Assembly (NCBI GenBank): GCA_036558265.1
Contig: DATBFY010000234.1
Coordinates: forward strand, 1 to 13,523
DNA length: 13,523 nt
Direction of reading: 5' to 3'
Origin: RYN-433 sp036558265
Lineage (GTDB): Bacteria > Planctomycetota > Phycisphaerae > Tepidisphaerales > Tepidisphaeraceae
This document shows, one piece after another, positions 1 to 6,898 of the stretch. The notes below the pieces were generated by a model. The model saw only the letters and a list, made by a program, of their open reading frames with translations, was not told the origin of the DNA and did not search any database. The first letter of the stretch is position 1. Every line of letters starts with the position of its first letter. The position numbers and the translations under genes were made by a program.

Positions 1-22
1 GCAGCGACAGAACGGACGAGTC

Positions 23-274
23 AAAAAGCTTTTTAACTCCTCCAAAAACCTTTTTAACTCATCCAGAAAGCTTTCTGGATCGTCCCCGAAGCTTTTTAAC
101 TCTTCCAAAAAGCTCCCGGGACCCTCCCCGAAGCTTTTTAACTCCTCCAGAAAGCTTTTGGGATCCTCCCCAACACTCCCGGACCCTTCCCCGAAGCTTT
201 TTAAGTCTTCCCCAACGCTTTTGGACTCCTCCCCGACACTCCCGGGACCGTCCAGAAAGCTTTTTGCATCCTCC
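23..274. repeat. 21-bp tandem repeat array, 12 contiguous units
   Basis: Twelve consecutive 21-bp units can be laid out without gaps, starting at 23, 44, 65, 86, 107, 128, 149, 170, 191, 212, 233 and 254. Each unit ends in a pyrimidine block close to TCCTCC and carries one of two palindromic cores. One core is AAGCTT inside flanking A and T runs (units 1, 3, 4, 6, 7, 9 and 12); the other is a CCCGG-rich form (units 5, 8 and 11). A degraded thirteenth unit may run to about 290, and the array may extend left of the window. The period equals seven codons, so all frames stay open by construction. The resulting heptapeptide ORFs have no start context and are not taken as genes. Confidence 0.9.
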
Positions 275-325
275 CCGGAACCTCGCGGGAAAACCGTTAT
301 CAGTCGCGGACGGGAGTCGGAGACA

Positions 326-487
326 CGAAGATGGACGATGGAGGATGGAGCGTGGCGTCAGGAAATACGAGGAGGGAGGATGGAAGATAGCGGATGGCGG
401 CGGATCACGGCGGATCGGGCGGCTTCGCTGCACCGTCGATCCGCGCCTCACCCTTCTCCATCTTCCATCCTCCATCTTCCATCTTCG
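326..487. repeat. Long imperfect inverted repeat of GGATGGA-like words
   Basis: The 24-nt arms at 326-349 and 464-487 are reverse complements with one mismatch. A second perfect 14-nt pair lies at 375-388 and 460-473, and a 7-nt pair lies at 411-417 and 437-443. Similar words recur at about 501-516. The segment could fold into a long interrupted hairpin. Non-autonomous palindromic elements look like this, but no target-site duplication was identified and no transposase is nearby, so the element class is open. Confidence 0.7.
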
Positions 488-612
488 TTTGGCCCCTGAC
501 CCTCCTCCATCCTCCACCCTCGTATTCCTTCAACTCCGCGCCTTCGCGGAGCCCTCCGCCCCCCGCACGTCCGCACGTTGACATCCGCGCAAGCCCGCCC
601 TAACTTCGCTCC

Positions 613-1353
613 ATGCGCTTCACCTCCCACGGTACCTGGGAAATCATCATCGGGACTCTCGTCCTGATCGCCGCCGGCGTCGGGCTTTACTTCCTCTGGT
701 GGCCGCTTTCGCTGCTCGTGCTTCCCGTCCTGGTCTGGCTCTTCGCCTTCTTCCGCGACCCCCAGCGTCCGATCACCTCCGACGCCCGGGCCATGGTCTC
801 CCCCGCCGACGGCCTGGTTTCCGACGTCACCGACCTTGCCGCCTGCGACCTGGTGGGCGGCGGGCCCGCGGTGCGCATCGGCATCTTCCTCTCGGTCTTC
901 AACGTCCACGTCAACCGCGCCCCCTGCGACGGCGTCGTCACCGCCGTCAATTACAGGAAGGGCAGGTTCATCAACGCCCTTGCCCACGCCCAGGCATCCG
1001 CAGACAACGAGTCCAACACCATCATCCTCCAGGAGCCCGGATCGAGCGAGATCGCCTGCGCCGTCAAGCAGATCGTGGGCCTCATCGCCCGCCGCATCAT
1101 CTGCACCGCCCGGGTCGGCGCCGCCGTCGGCCGCGGCGACCGCATCGGCATGATCAAGTTCGGCTCGCGCACCGAGCTCTACATCCCCAGGCGCCTCGAG
1201 CCCAAGGTCCTGGTCCAGGTCGGGGCGAAGGTCCGCGGCGGCGCGGATGTCCTGGCGACCGTCAACAAGGCCCTTTCAACCCCCGCCCGGGCCGCGGATG
1301 CCGCCGCCGCGTCGCCCCTGGCCTGCAACCCCAACGACGCCGCCGCCGCCTGA
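613..1353 (+). CDS. psd: Phosphatidylserine decarboxylase proenzyme (short form)
   Basis: This pyruvoyl enzyme decarboxylates phosphatidylserine to phosphatidylethanolamine at the inner membrane. The 246-aa product opens with two hydrophobic stretches (about residues 9-45), followed by FFRDP (46-50) and SPADG (63-67), both typical of the family. Asp66 and His99 (in FNVHVNR) fit the catalytic Asp and His. KFGSRTE (182-188) holds the self-cleavage site Gly184/Ser185, where Ser185 would become the pyruvoyl group. The length fits the short bacterial and archaeal type. The C-terminal 30 residues are Ala-rich low complexity. The ATG at 613 places the membrane segments at the N-terminus as usual. 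The next gene, 42 nt downstream, encodes the preceding pathway step, which suggests an operon. Confidence 0.93.
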   Translation: MRFTSHGTWEIIIGTLVLIAAGVGLYFLWWPLSLLVLPVLVWLFAFFRDPQRPITSDARAMVSPADGLVSDVTDLAACDLVGGGPAVRIGIFLSVFNVHVNRAPCDGVVTAVNYRKGRFINALAHAQASADNESNTIILQEPGSSEIACAVKQIVGLIARRIICTARVGAAVGRGDRIGMIKFGSRTELYIPRRLEPKVLVQVGAKVRGGADVLATVNKALSTPARAADAAAASPLACNPNDAAAA

Positions 1354-1395
1354 ACCCGCTTTTGACGTTTGCCTTTTGAGCTTTGACATCGCCGC

Positions 1396-3816
1396 ATGAC
1401 GGCCTTTCCGGATAATCCGCCCCCGCCCCTCCAGCCGGCCCACAAGCTCAGGCCGGACAAGCCCTCCATCCACCGCACCCGCGAACACCGCCGCCGCCGT
1501 CTGCGGCGCCACGGCCGCCGCGCCTACGTCCGCTCGGTCTACTTCCTCCCCTCGATGGCCACGCTGGGCAACGCGATCTGCGGCTTTGCCGCGATCTACA
1601 TCGCCGGGCTCGATCGGAGCCCGGCGGCGCCCAGCCCGGACCCGGTGACCGACTGGTTCACCCGCTACAACTTCCTGGCCGCCGCCTACATGATCTTCGC
1701 CGCCATGCTCTTCGACGGCCTGGACGGGCGCCTGGCGCGCTTCACCCGACACACGACCGATTTTGGCGGCCAGCTCGACTCGCTGGCGGATGTCATCTCC
1801 TTCGGCGCCGCCCCTGCGTTTATCGCGCTGGAGCTCTTCAAGTCGTATCACCCCAACGCCAACCCCGCGCTCTCCCGCCTGATCTGGGGGCTGGGAGCGC
1901 TCTACCTGTCCTGCGCCGCGATGCGGCTGGCGCGGTTCAACGTCTCCAACGAGCACGGGGAGCAGCACCATTTCTCGTTCCTGGGCCTGCCCAGCCCCGG
2001 TGCGGCCGGCGCGGTGGCGGCCTTGATCCTGATGCAGCAGGACCTTGCGACCGAGACGTGGGACGGGACGGCGGGCCGCGCCGCCGCCCTGCTCAGCAAT
2101 ATCCTGATCTACGTGCTGCCGGCGGTGGTGATCGGCACGGGCCTGTTGATGGTCTCCAACGTTCGCTATCCCCACCTGATCAATCGCTACCTCCGCGGCC
2201 GCAAGTCGATCGCGCGGGTGATCACGGTCGTGATCCTGCTGCTGCTGATCGTGGTCGCCCACCGGTATATCCTGGGCATCGGATGCCTGCTCTATGCCCT
2301 CTGGGGCCCGGTCTCCTGGGCGTGGGCGCGGTCGCGGCGGCGGATGATCGTGCCCTGCATCGTCCTGTTGCTTCCGATCTGGGCGTTGGCGGCGGATTTC
2401 GTCGATCCCGCGCCGCCGAAGGTCAACGAGTTACGGGCGATCGATCCGCCGGCCGCGGTGGCACAGGCCGAGCTCACCTTCCATGCCGCGCCCAAGGCTC
2501 TTTCACCTGACGCGAAAACCAGCGATTGGCCGTGGCTGTTTGGGCCAAATCATGCGCCGGTTTGTGCCGAGACCCACCTGCGCGATGATTTGAAGGATCT
2601 GCCGGTCGTCTGGGAAACGCAAAAAGGCACGGGGTACGCGGCGGCGTCGATCCTGGGGGATCGGTTGATCCTGTTTCACCGGTTGAAGGACGAGGAGGTC
2701 GTCGATTGCCTGCATCCGGAGACGGGCAAGCGCTACTGGCGATTTACTTATCCGACGCAGTATCAGGACCGCTACGGCTACACGGACGGGCCGCGGTGTG
2801 CGCCGGTGATCGACAAGGAGGATGGGCTGGTCTTCACGCTGGGGGCGGAGGGCAAGCTCCACGCGATCGATCTCTTGACGGGGCAGCCGCTGTGGAAGCG
2901 TGACCTTTTGACGGAGTTCGGGCTGGAGCAGAACTTCTTCGGCGTGGGTTCCACCCCCCTGCTCGAAGGCGGGCGGTTGATCCTGAACCTGGGCGCCAAG
3001 GGTGCCTGCGTGGTGGGGATCGTCCCCAAAACCGGCCGGATTAGTTGGGCATCGGCGGCCCCGAAAGACTGGGGCCCCGCGTACGCCTCGCCGATCCCGG
3101 CGACGGTTCACAAACTACGTCGCGTGTTCGTCTTCGCGGGAGGGGAATCCAGGCCCGCAACCGGTGGGCTGCTTTGCATCGATCCGGCGAATGGGGCGGT
3201 GGATTTCGCGTTTCCCTGGCGGGGGAGGCGGTATGAATCGGTCAACGCGTCGTCGCCGCTGATCGTGGATGACAAGGTGTTCATCTCGGAGTGTTACAAC
3301 AAGGGGGGCACGCTGCTGCAATTGACGCCCGGGACCGATGGCAGGTTGCAGCCCAAGCCCTTGTGGGAGTCGGACAAGCTGTCCACGCATTTCATGACCG
3401 CGTTGCCGCTGGCGGGGTTTCTGTATGGCTGCGACGGCCACGGGCCCAATGATTGTCCGCTGGTCTGTTTGGACCTGGCGAGCGGGGAGGAGAAATGGCG
3501 GACGGAGCCGGACCTGGCGGAGGAGGTCGTCACGCGGACGGGCGAGAAGCGGACGTTGAAGCTGAGCACGGATCGGTGCCATCTGCTGCACGTGGATGGG
3601 CGGACGCTTTGCCTGACCGAATGGGGGCACCTGTTGTACCTGGATCTGACGCCGGCCGGGTGCAAGGTGACGTCGCGGGCGTGGCTGTTCGCCGCGGGGG
3701 AGACCTGGACGCCGCCGGTGATCTCGCGGGGGTTGCTGTACGTCAACCAGAACACGGCGGACACGCTGCATGGCAAGGGGGCGCGGTTGATCTGTTATGA
3801 CCTGCGGGGGCGGTGA
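1396..3816 (+). CDS. pssA: CDP-diacylglycerol-serine phosphatidyltransferase fused to a PQQ-like beta-propeller
   Basis: The 806-aa frame has two parts. Residues about 45-312 are a phosphatidylserine synthase that makes phosphatidylserine from CDP-diacylglycerol and serine. They show several membrane helices and an intact CDP-alcohol phosphotransferase motif, D-x2-D-G-x2-A-R-x8-G-x3-D-x3-D (Asp107, Asp110, Gly111, Ala114, Arg115, Gly124, Asp128, Asp132). An Arg-rich stretch then precedes a hydrophobic segment at 317-332 ending ALA-AD, like a signal peptide or signal anchor. Residues about 376-806 resemble a PQQ-like or BamB-like propeller, with repeated 'D..TG...W' blades; it would lie outside the cytoplasm. 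Such synthases are normally 200-300 aa and end near the Arg-rich stretch. The propeller may therefore be a separate gene starting at the in-frame ATG 2344, joined by a real fusion or a frameshift. Its last 312 bp recur at 7834-8145. Confidence 0.85.
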   Translation: MTAFPDNPPPPLQPAHKLRPDKPSIHRTREHRRRRLRRHGRRAYVRSVYFLPSMATLGNAICGFAAIYIAGLDRSPAAPSPDPVTDWFTRYNFLAAAYMIFAAMLFDGLDGRLARFTRHTTDFGGQLDSLADVISFGAAPAFIALELFKSYHPNANPALSRLIWGLGALYLSCAAMRLARFNVSNEHGEQHHFSFLGLPSPGAAGAVAALILMQQDLATETWDGTAGRAAALLSNILIYVLPAVVIGTGLLMVSNVRYPHLINRYLRGRKSIARVITVVILLLLIVVAHRYILGIGCLLYALWGPVSWAWARSRRRMIVPCIVLLLPIWALAADFVDPAPPKVNELRAIDPPAAVAQAELTFHAAPKALSPDAKTSDWPWLFGPNHAPVCAETHLRDDLKDLPVVWETQKGTGYAAASILGDRLILFHRLKDEEVVDCLHPETGKRYWRFTYPTQYQDRYGYTDGPRCAPVIDKEDGLVFTLGAEGKLHAIDLLTGQPLWKRDLLTEFGLEQNFFGVGSTPLLEGGRLILNLGAKGACVVGIVPKTGRISWASAAPKDWGPAYASPIPATVHKLRRVFVFAGGESRPATGGLLCIDPANGAVDFAFPWRGRRYESVNASSPLIVDDKVFISECYNKGGTLLQLTPGTDGRLQPKPLWESDKLSTHFMTALPLAGFLYGCDGHGPNDCPLVCLDLASGEEKWRTEPDLAEEVVTRTGEKRTLKLSTDRCHLLHVDGRTLCLTEWGHLLYLDLTPAGCKVTSRAWLFAAGETWTPPVISRGLLYVNQNTADTLHGKGARLICYDLRGR
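3505..3816 (+). repeat. 312-bp direct repeat, copy 1 (3' end of propeller gene)
   Basis: This is the last 104 codons, including the stop, of the pssA-propeller gene. It matches 7834-8145 in the same orientation with 20 mismatches and no gaps (93.6% identity, counted by hand). The similarity stops at both ends: the sequences upstream of 3505 and downstream of 3816 do not match the flanks of copy 2. Confidence 0.95.
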
Positions 3817-3935
3817 TCGAGTGGCGGCGCGTACTCGTCGGCGGGCGGTGGGCGTTGGAGCTGCGAAACCACAAGCGGATTCCTGCACGGTGCGGCGAAT
3901 GGACCCTGTGGCAGCCGCCCGCGGCGCGGAGGGAT

Positions 3936-5174
3936 CTAAACCAGGGTCCCGACATCGCGCATCAGCACCCCCTCCACGTCATCAACGAGTGCGTCGTTCG
4001 CCGCGAGCGGATCGTACGCCGCGTACTTCGCCGCAAACCGCCTGGCCGCCGCCGTGCATTCGCCTCCGCCCGGCGACGACACGGACGCAGCGAGCTTCGC
4101 CAGCGCCGCAACCGCCGCCTCCGCCTTGACCACCGGCCCCGCCACGCCCGCCCCCATCCGCTCGCAAACCGCGTGTGCCAGAAGCCCCTGCTCCAGGAAG
4201 ACCGGCAGCAGCATCACCGGCTTGCCCGCCAGCAGCACCGCCGCCGTCGTCCCGTGCGGGGCATGGAGGACTGCCAGGTCGCACTCGGCGGCGACTTGCC
4301 CCATGTCCAGCCGCTCGCGCTCGACGCGCACGTTCTTCGCCGACGACACCGCCGCCAGCGCGCGGCCGTCCACGCCCTCGACCAACACGATCGCCGGATG
4401 CCCGCTCTTCGCGAGCCACGCCAGCACCGCCGCCGTCACGGGCGAGTCCTTCAGGTAGGCAAAGATGCGCGGCCCCTCGCCCCTCGGCCAGACCGGCGGC
4501 TTCCCGGACGCCGCCGTCCACGCGCCCCAGTATCGCGCGCCCTTCCCGCGCCACGGGAAGTGGTCCAACTCTTCGAAGGTGGTCAGCCACGTCGCATCGG
4601 CGTCGCCGTAAATCTGCGTCACGCGCTCGATCGGCTCCGCCCCGAACCGCCCCAACACCCGATTCATCCGCGCCAGCACCGCCGCCTCATCTGCAATCAG
4701 CTTCGCCGGATCGGGCTTGGTCCAGAACCGCAGGTTCGGCAGCGGCGACTGATCGGGCGGACAGATGAACCCATACCCCATCACCGCCCGCCGCAAACCA
4801 GGGATTCCCCGCGCCGCCAGCAGCGCCGTCGGACTATGGTCGCAGAGGATCAGTTCCGGCCTTCCATAGTCAAAGATCGCCCGCCACGCGCCGACCAGCG
4901 CCGCCAACTCCAGTTCGTCCGCGAACCCCACATCGTGCAGGAGGTGTGCCAGCGTGAACGGCGGCCGGATCGGGTCCTTCACCGGTCCCAGCTTGAACGG
5001 CGCCTGGAGGATCTCCACATCGAGTCCCGCCCAGGCCGCCGCCGCCCGGCCGACGTCCCGGACGGCGGCCATCACCGAATGTCCGCGCCGCAGCAGCCCG
5101 TCGATAATGGGGCGCAGCGGCACCACGTGCCCCGACCCGCCGCCCAGTTCCCAGGTGACCAGCACGCGTGCCAT
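3936..5174 (-). CDS. GT-B fold glycosyltransferase (family 1/28-like)
   Basis: The 412-aa product looks like a nucleotide-sugar-dependent glycosyltransferase of the UGT/MGT type. The N-terminal Rossmann-like start is ARVLVTWELGGGSGH (residues 2-16), the Gly-rich loop ending in a His that is typical of the acceptor-side domain. In the C-terminal half, HAPHGTT (304-310) followed by AGKPVMLLP (316-324) and an E-Q pair (328-329) matches the donor-binding segment of this superfamily. Sugar donor and acceptor cannot be read from the sequence. The ATG at 5174 was chosen because the open frame upstream runs antisense-like through the RTX gene. It starts 8 nt after the RTX gene's stop with no clear ribosome-binding site, so translational coupling is likely. 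The partner RTX protein or a surface glycan may be its target (inference). Confidence 0.85.
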   Translation of the reverse strand: MARVLVTWELGGGSGHVVPLRPIIDGLLRRGHSVMAAVRDVGRAAAAWAGLDVEILQAPFKLGPVKDPIRPPFTLAHLLHDVGFADELELAALVGAWRAIFDYGRPELILCDHSPTALLAARGIPGLRRAVMGYGFICPPDQSPLPNLRFWTKPDPAKLIADEAAVLARMNRVLGRFGAEPIERVTQIYGDADATWLTTFEELDHFPWRGKGARYWGAWTAASGKPPVWPRGEGPRIFAYLKDSPVTAAVLAWLAKSGHPAIVLVEGVDGRALAAVSSAKNVRVERERLDMGQVAAECDLAVLHAPHGTTAAVLLAGKPVMLLPVFLEQGLLAHAVCERMGAGVAGPVVKAEAAVAALAKLAASVSSPGGGECTAAARRFAAKYAAYDPLAANDALVDDVEGVLMRDVGTLV

Positions 5175-5182
5175 GCTCGCGC

Positions 5183-6604
5183 TCAGTGTGCGTCGGTGCT
5201 CTCGAACACGTCGCTCAGCACGTCGAGCCCGCCGTCGTAGTGCGCGGTATCCGTGCCGTCCCCGCCCAGGAGGGTGTCGGCATAGCCGTCGCCGTAGGAC
5301 CACAGGGCGTCGTTGCCGCCATCGCCGGACAGGTAGTCGCCATACGCGCCGCCGAACAGCACGTCGTCACCGTCCTCACCGTAGAGGAAGCTGCCGTACC
5401 CGCTGCCGCCGGTCAGCGTGTCGTTGCCGCTGCCGCCGTAGAGGTACTCTCCAGGCCCGGCGTTGCCGCTGCCGGCGTTGAGCGCGTCGTTCCCCGCCAG
5501 GCCGCGGAGCGTGTCCATTCCGGGGCCGCCGAAGAGGCTGTCGGCGTTGCCGTCGTGACCCGTTATGCTGTCATTGCCTGAGCCACCGGTGATCTGCTCC
5601 ACGGAGGATTGAATCGAGTCGCCCTCGCCCGTCTGCCCATCGTTTGCTGTGAGGTCGTTGGACAGGCTCAGATTTGCCGATTTCGCGGAATAGTCGGCGT
5701 TGTCCGTTCCAGCATCGCCGATAAGCGTATCGGCGCCATCCCCGTTCCCGAGCGCAAGCAGCGTATCACTCCCATTCTCTCCCTCAAGAACGTCATCGCC
5801 CTTGCCGCCCGTGAGCCGGTCGTTCCCATCCCCCCCGAGCAGCGTCACGCTGGCGGCACCGGCACCCGTGTTCCCGCTGATCGTGTCGTTCCCGGTGCCT
5901 CCCTGCACGACCTCGATGTCGGTTTTCACGTTATCCAGCTCGCCCGCCGCTCCGTCGTCGGCATTGTCGTCCAAGTCGATCGTCAGCGCGGCGCTGCGCG
6001 TGTGATAGTCGGCCTCGTCGGTCCCCGCACCACCGATAATGGTGTCGGCCCCGGTGTCGCCATCAATGGAGTCGTCGTTCGACCCGCCGTCCAGCGAGTC
6101 GTTGCCCGCCCCGCCGTTGAGCGAATCGTTTCCCGCCTGGCCGAGGATCGTATCCCCGTCGTTCCCGCCGCTCAGCGTGTCGTTGCCGATCCCGCCCACG
6201 AGCGAATCCGTGCCCGCGTCACCGTTGATGGTGTCGGCGTTGTTGCCGCCGGTCAGCGTGTCGTTGCCATCGCCACCACCGATGGATACCGAGATAAACT
6301 GGTTGACCGACGTCTCGATGGTGACGGCGTCGTTCCCCGCGTCGGCGCTGATCTCGATCCGCGACACCAACCCCTCATCGTAGCCCGGACAGCTCCCCGC
6401 GCCGGTGACCATGACAATGGCGTTGGCGTCCTCGGATACGTCGATCGAGTCGGCGCTGGCCGTCCCGGTCACCGTGAGCACACCCGCGCTCAGACTGCAC
6501 GTCAGCAGGACGCGCGATTCCATCGGCTCGAGTACCGGCGCCCGCCCGTCGTGCACGACCACCATGGTCGCCTTGCGTCCCATCAGCCAATCGAGGAAGC
6601 GCAT
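5183..6604 (-). CDS. RTX-type calcium-binding repeat protein with LEPR-XLL-like N-terminus
   Basis: The 473-aa product is probably an exported surface or matrix protein. Residues 25-34 (LEPMESRVLL) match the planctomycete LEPR-XLL-type N-terminal motif. From about residue 109 onward the chain is mostly glycine/aspartate nonapeptides of the GGxGxDxLx type, which in RTX proteins bind Ca2+ in a beta-roll. Two non-RTX modules starting at GTDEADY (194-200) and GTDNADY (299-305) are spaced exactly 105 residues apart. A third, shortened one (GTDTAHY, 450-456) ends the protein. The start at 6604 is supported by AAGGAG 5 nt upstream on the minus strand; a longer frame from 6709 lacks this. The product is acidic, has no catalytic domain, and lies in an apparent operon with the glycosyltransferase that follows. 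Confidence 0.88.
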   Translation of the reverse strand: MRFLDWLMGRKATMVVVHDGRAPVLEPMESRVLLTCSLSAGVLTVTGTASADSIDVSEDANAIVMVTGAGSCPGYDEGLVSRIEISADAGNDAVTIETSVNQFISVSIGGGDGNDTLTGGNNADTINGDAGTDSLVGGIGNDTLSGGNDGDTILGQAGNDSLNGGAGNDSLDGGSNDDSIDGDTGADTIIGGAGTDEADYHTRSAALTIDLDDNADDGAAGELDNVKTDIEVVQGGTGNDTISGNTGAGAASVTLLGGDGNDRLTGGKGDDVLEGENGSDTLLALGNGDGADTLIGDAGTDNADYSAKSANLSLSNDLTANDGQTGEGDSIQSSVEQITGGSGNDSITGHDGNADSLFGGPGMDTLRGLAGNDALNAGSGNAGPGEYLYGGSGNDTLTGGSGYGSFLYGEDGDDVLFGGAYGDYLSGDGGNDALWSYGDGYADTLLGGDGTDTAHYDGGLDVLSDVFESTDAH

Positions 6605-6609
6605 GACAT

Positions 6610-6615
6610 CTCCTT
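6610..6615 (-). promoter_or_regulatory. Ribosome-binding site of the RTX gene
   Basis: AAGGAG on the minus strand sits 5 nt before ATG 6604. It is one of the better Shine-Dalgarno matches in the window and decides this start over the in-frame upstream options. Confidence 0.75.
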
Positions 6616-6619
6616 CCCG

Positions 6620-6631
6620 CCGCCATGGCGG
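6620..6631. promoter_or_regulatory. 12-bp perfect palindrome before the RTX ribosome-binding site
   Basis: CCGCCATGGCGG is self-complementary and lies 4 nt upstream of the AAGGAG site in the leader of the RTX transcript. It could be an operator or a small leader hairpin. There is no further support for either role. Confidence 0.35.
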
Positions 6632-6829
6632 GATAAACAGGTCAACACGCCACCGGGCGCGGACCATCCGCGCGCGGCAACACACCCGTATTTGCAGCTC
6701 TAAACTCAAGGCCGATTACGCCCGCGAGCCCACACAATGACGCAGCCGCGCGCCACCTTCAAACTCTCCCCGTCGCGGCAGTCGCCTGATGCTCGTGATG
6801 GCAATTAACCTACGTTTTTTTTTCTTGCG

Positions 6830-6859
6830 TTGTCAAGACAATTCCGGCAGAATTATCAA
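6830..6859 (+). promoter_or_regulatory. Possible sigma-70 promoter of the pseudopilin gene
   Basis: TTGTCA (6830-6835) and TATCAA (6854-6859) are separated by 18 nt in an AT-rich stretch rare for this window, just after a run of nine T at 6815-6823. The -35 element also forms half of an inverted repeat, TTGTC-AA-GACAA (6830-6841). The predicted transcript start is about 30 nt before ATG 6899. Confidence 0.3.
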
Positions 6860-6898
6860 AGTATTTTTCATGTCCACTTTTTCGGGAAGGGGCCTTGC

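Larger units (their letters stand above)
1..612. other. Gene-free upstream region
   Basis: No ORF here has coding character. The open frames are products of the 21-bp array and the GGATGGA-type repeats. Besides these two repeat systems there is a perfect short hairpin at 534-551 (CTCCGCG, loop CCTT, CGCGGAG), about 60 nt before psd. It lacks a T-tract. No convincing promoter for psd was recognised. Confidence 0.6.

Noticed and set aside
1..300. CRISPR array
   Set aside because: The 21-bp units are contiguous and degenerate, with no spacers of constant length between identical repeats, and no cas genes are present.
59..517. Minus-strand 152-codon frame with heptapeptide repeats
   Set aside because: The 21-bp period keeps every frame open. 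There is no start context, and the non-repeat half is low-complexity purine-rich sequence.
1276..2262. Long minus-strand frame over psd/pssA
   Set aside because: It is antisense to a well-supported gene in GC-rich DNA, rich in Arg/Gln/His/Asp typical of shadow frames, with no motif.
3115..3888. Minus-strand frame similar to another one at 7690-8238
   Set aside because: The similarity only mirrors the 312-bp DNA duplication of the plus-strand propeller gene.
3901..3949. Inverted repeat GGACCCTG / CAGGGTCC between convergent genes, considered as a terminator
   Set aside because: The loop is 33 nt, there is no T-run, and one arm lies inside the glycosyltransferase coding region.
3813..5240. 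475-codon plus-strand frame across the glycosyltransferase
   Set aside because: Apart from its first 40 or so codons, it is Arg/Pro-rich antisense sequence of a clear glycosyltransferase gene. Only the first part is reported as a finding.
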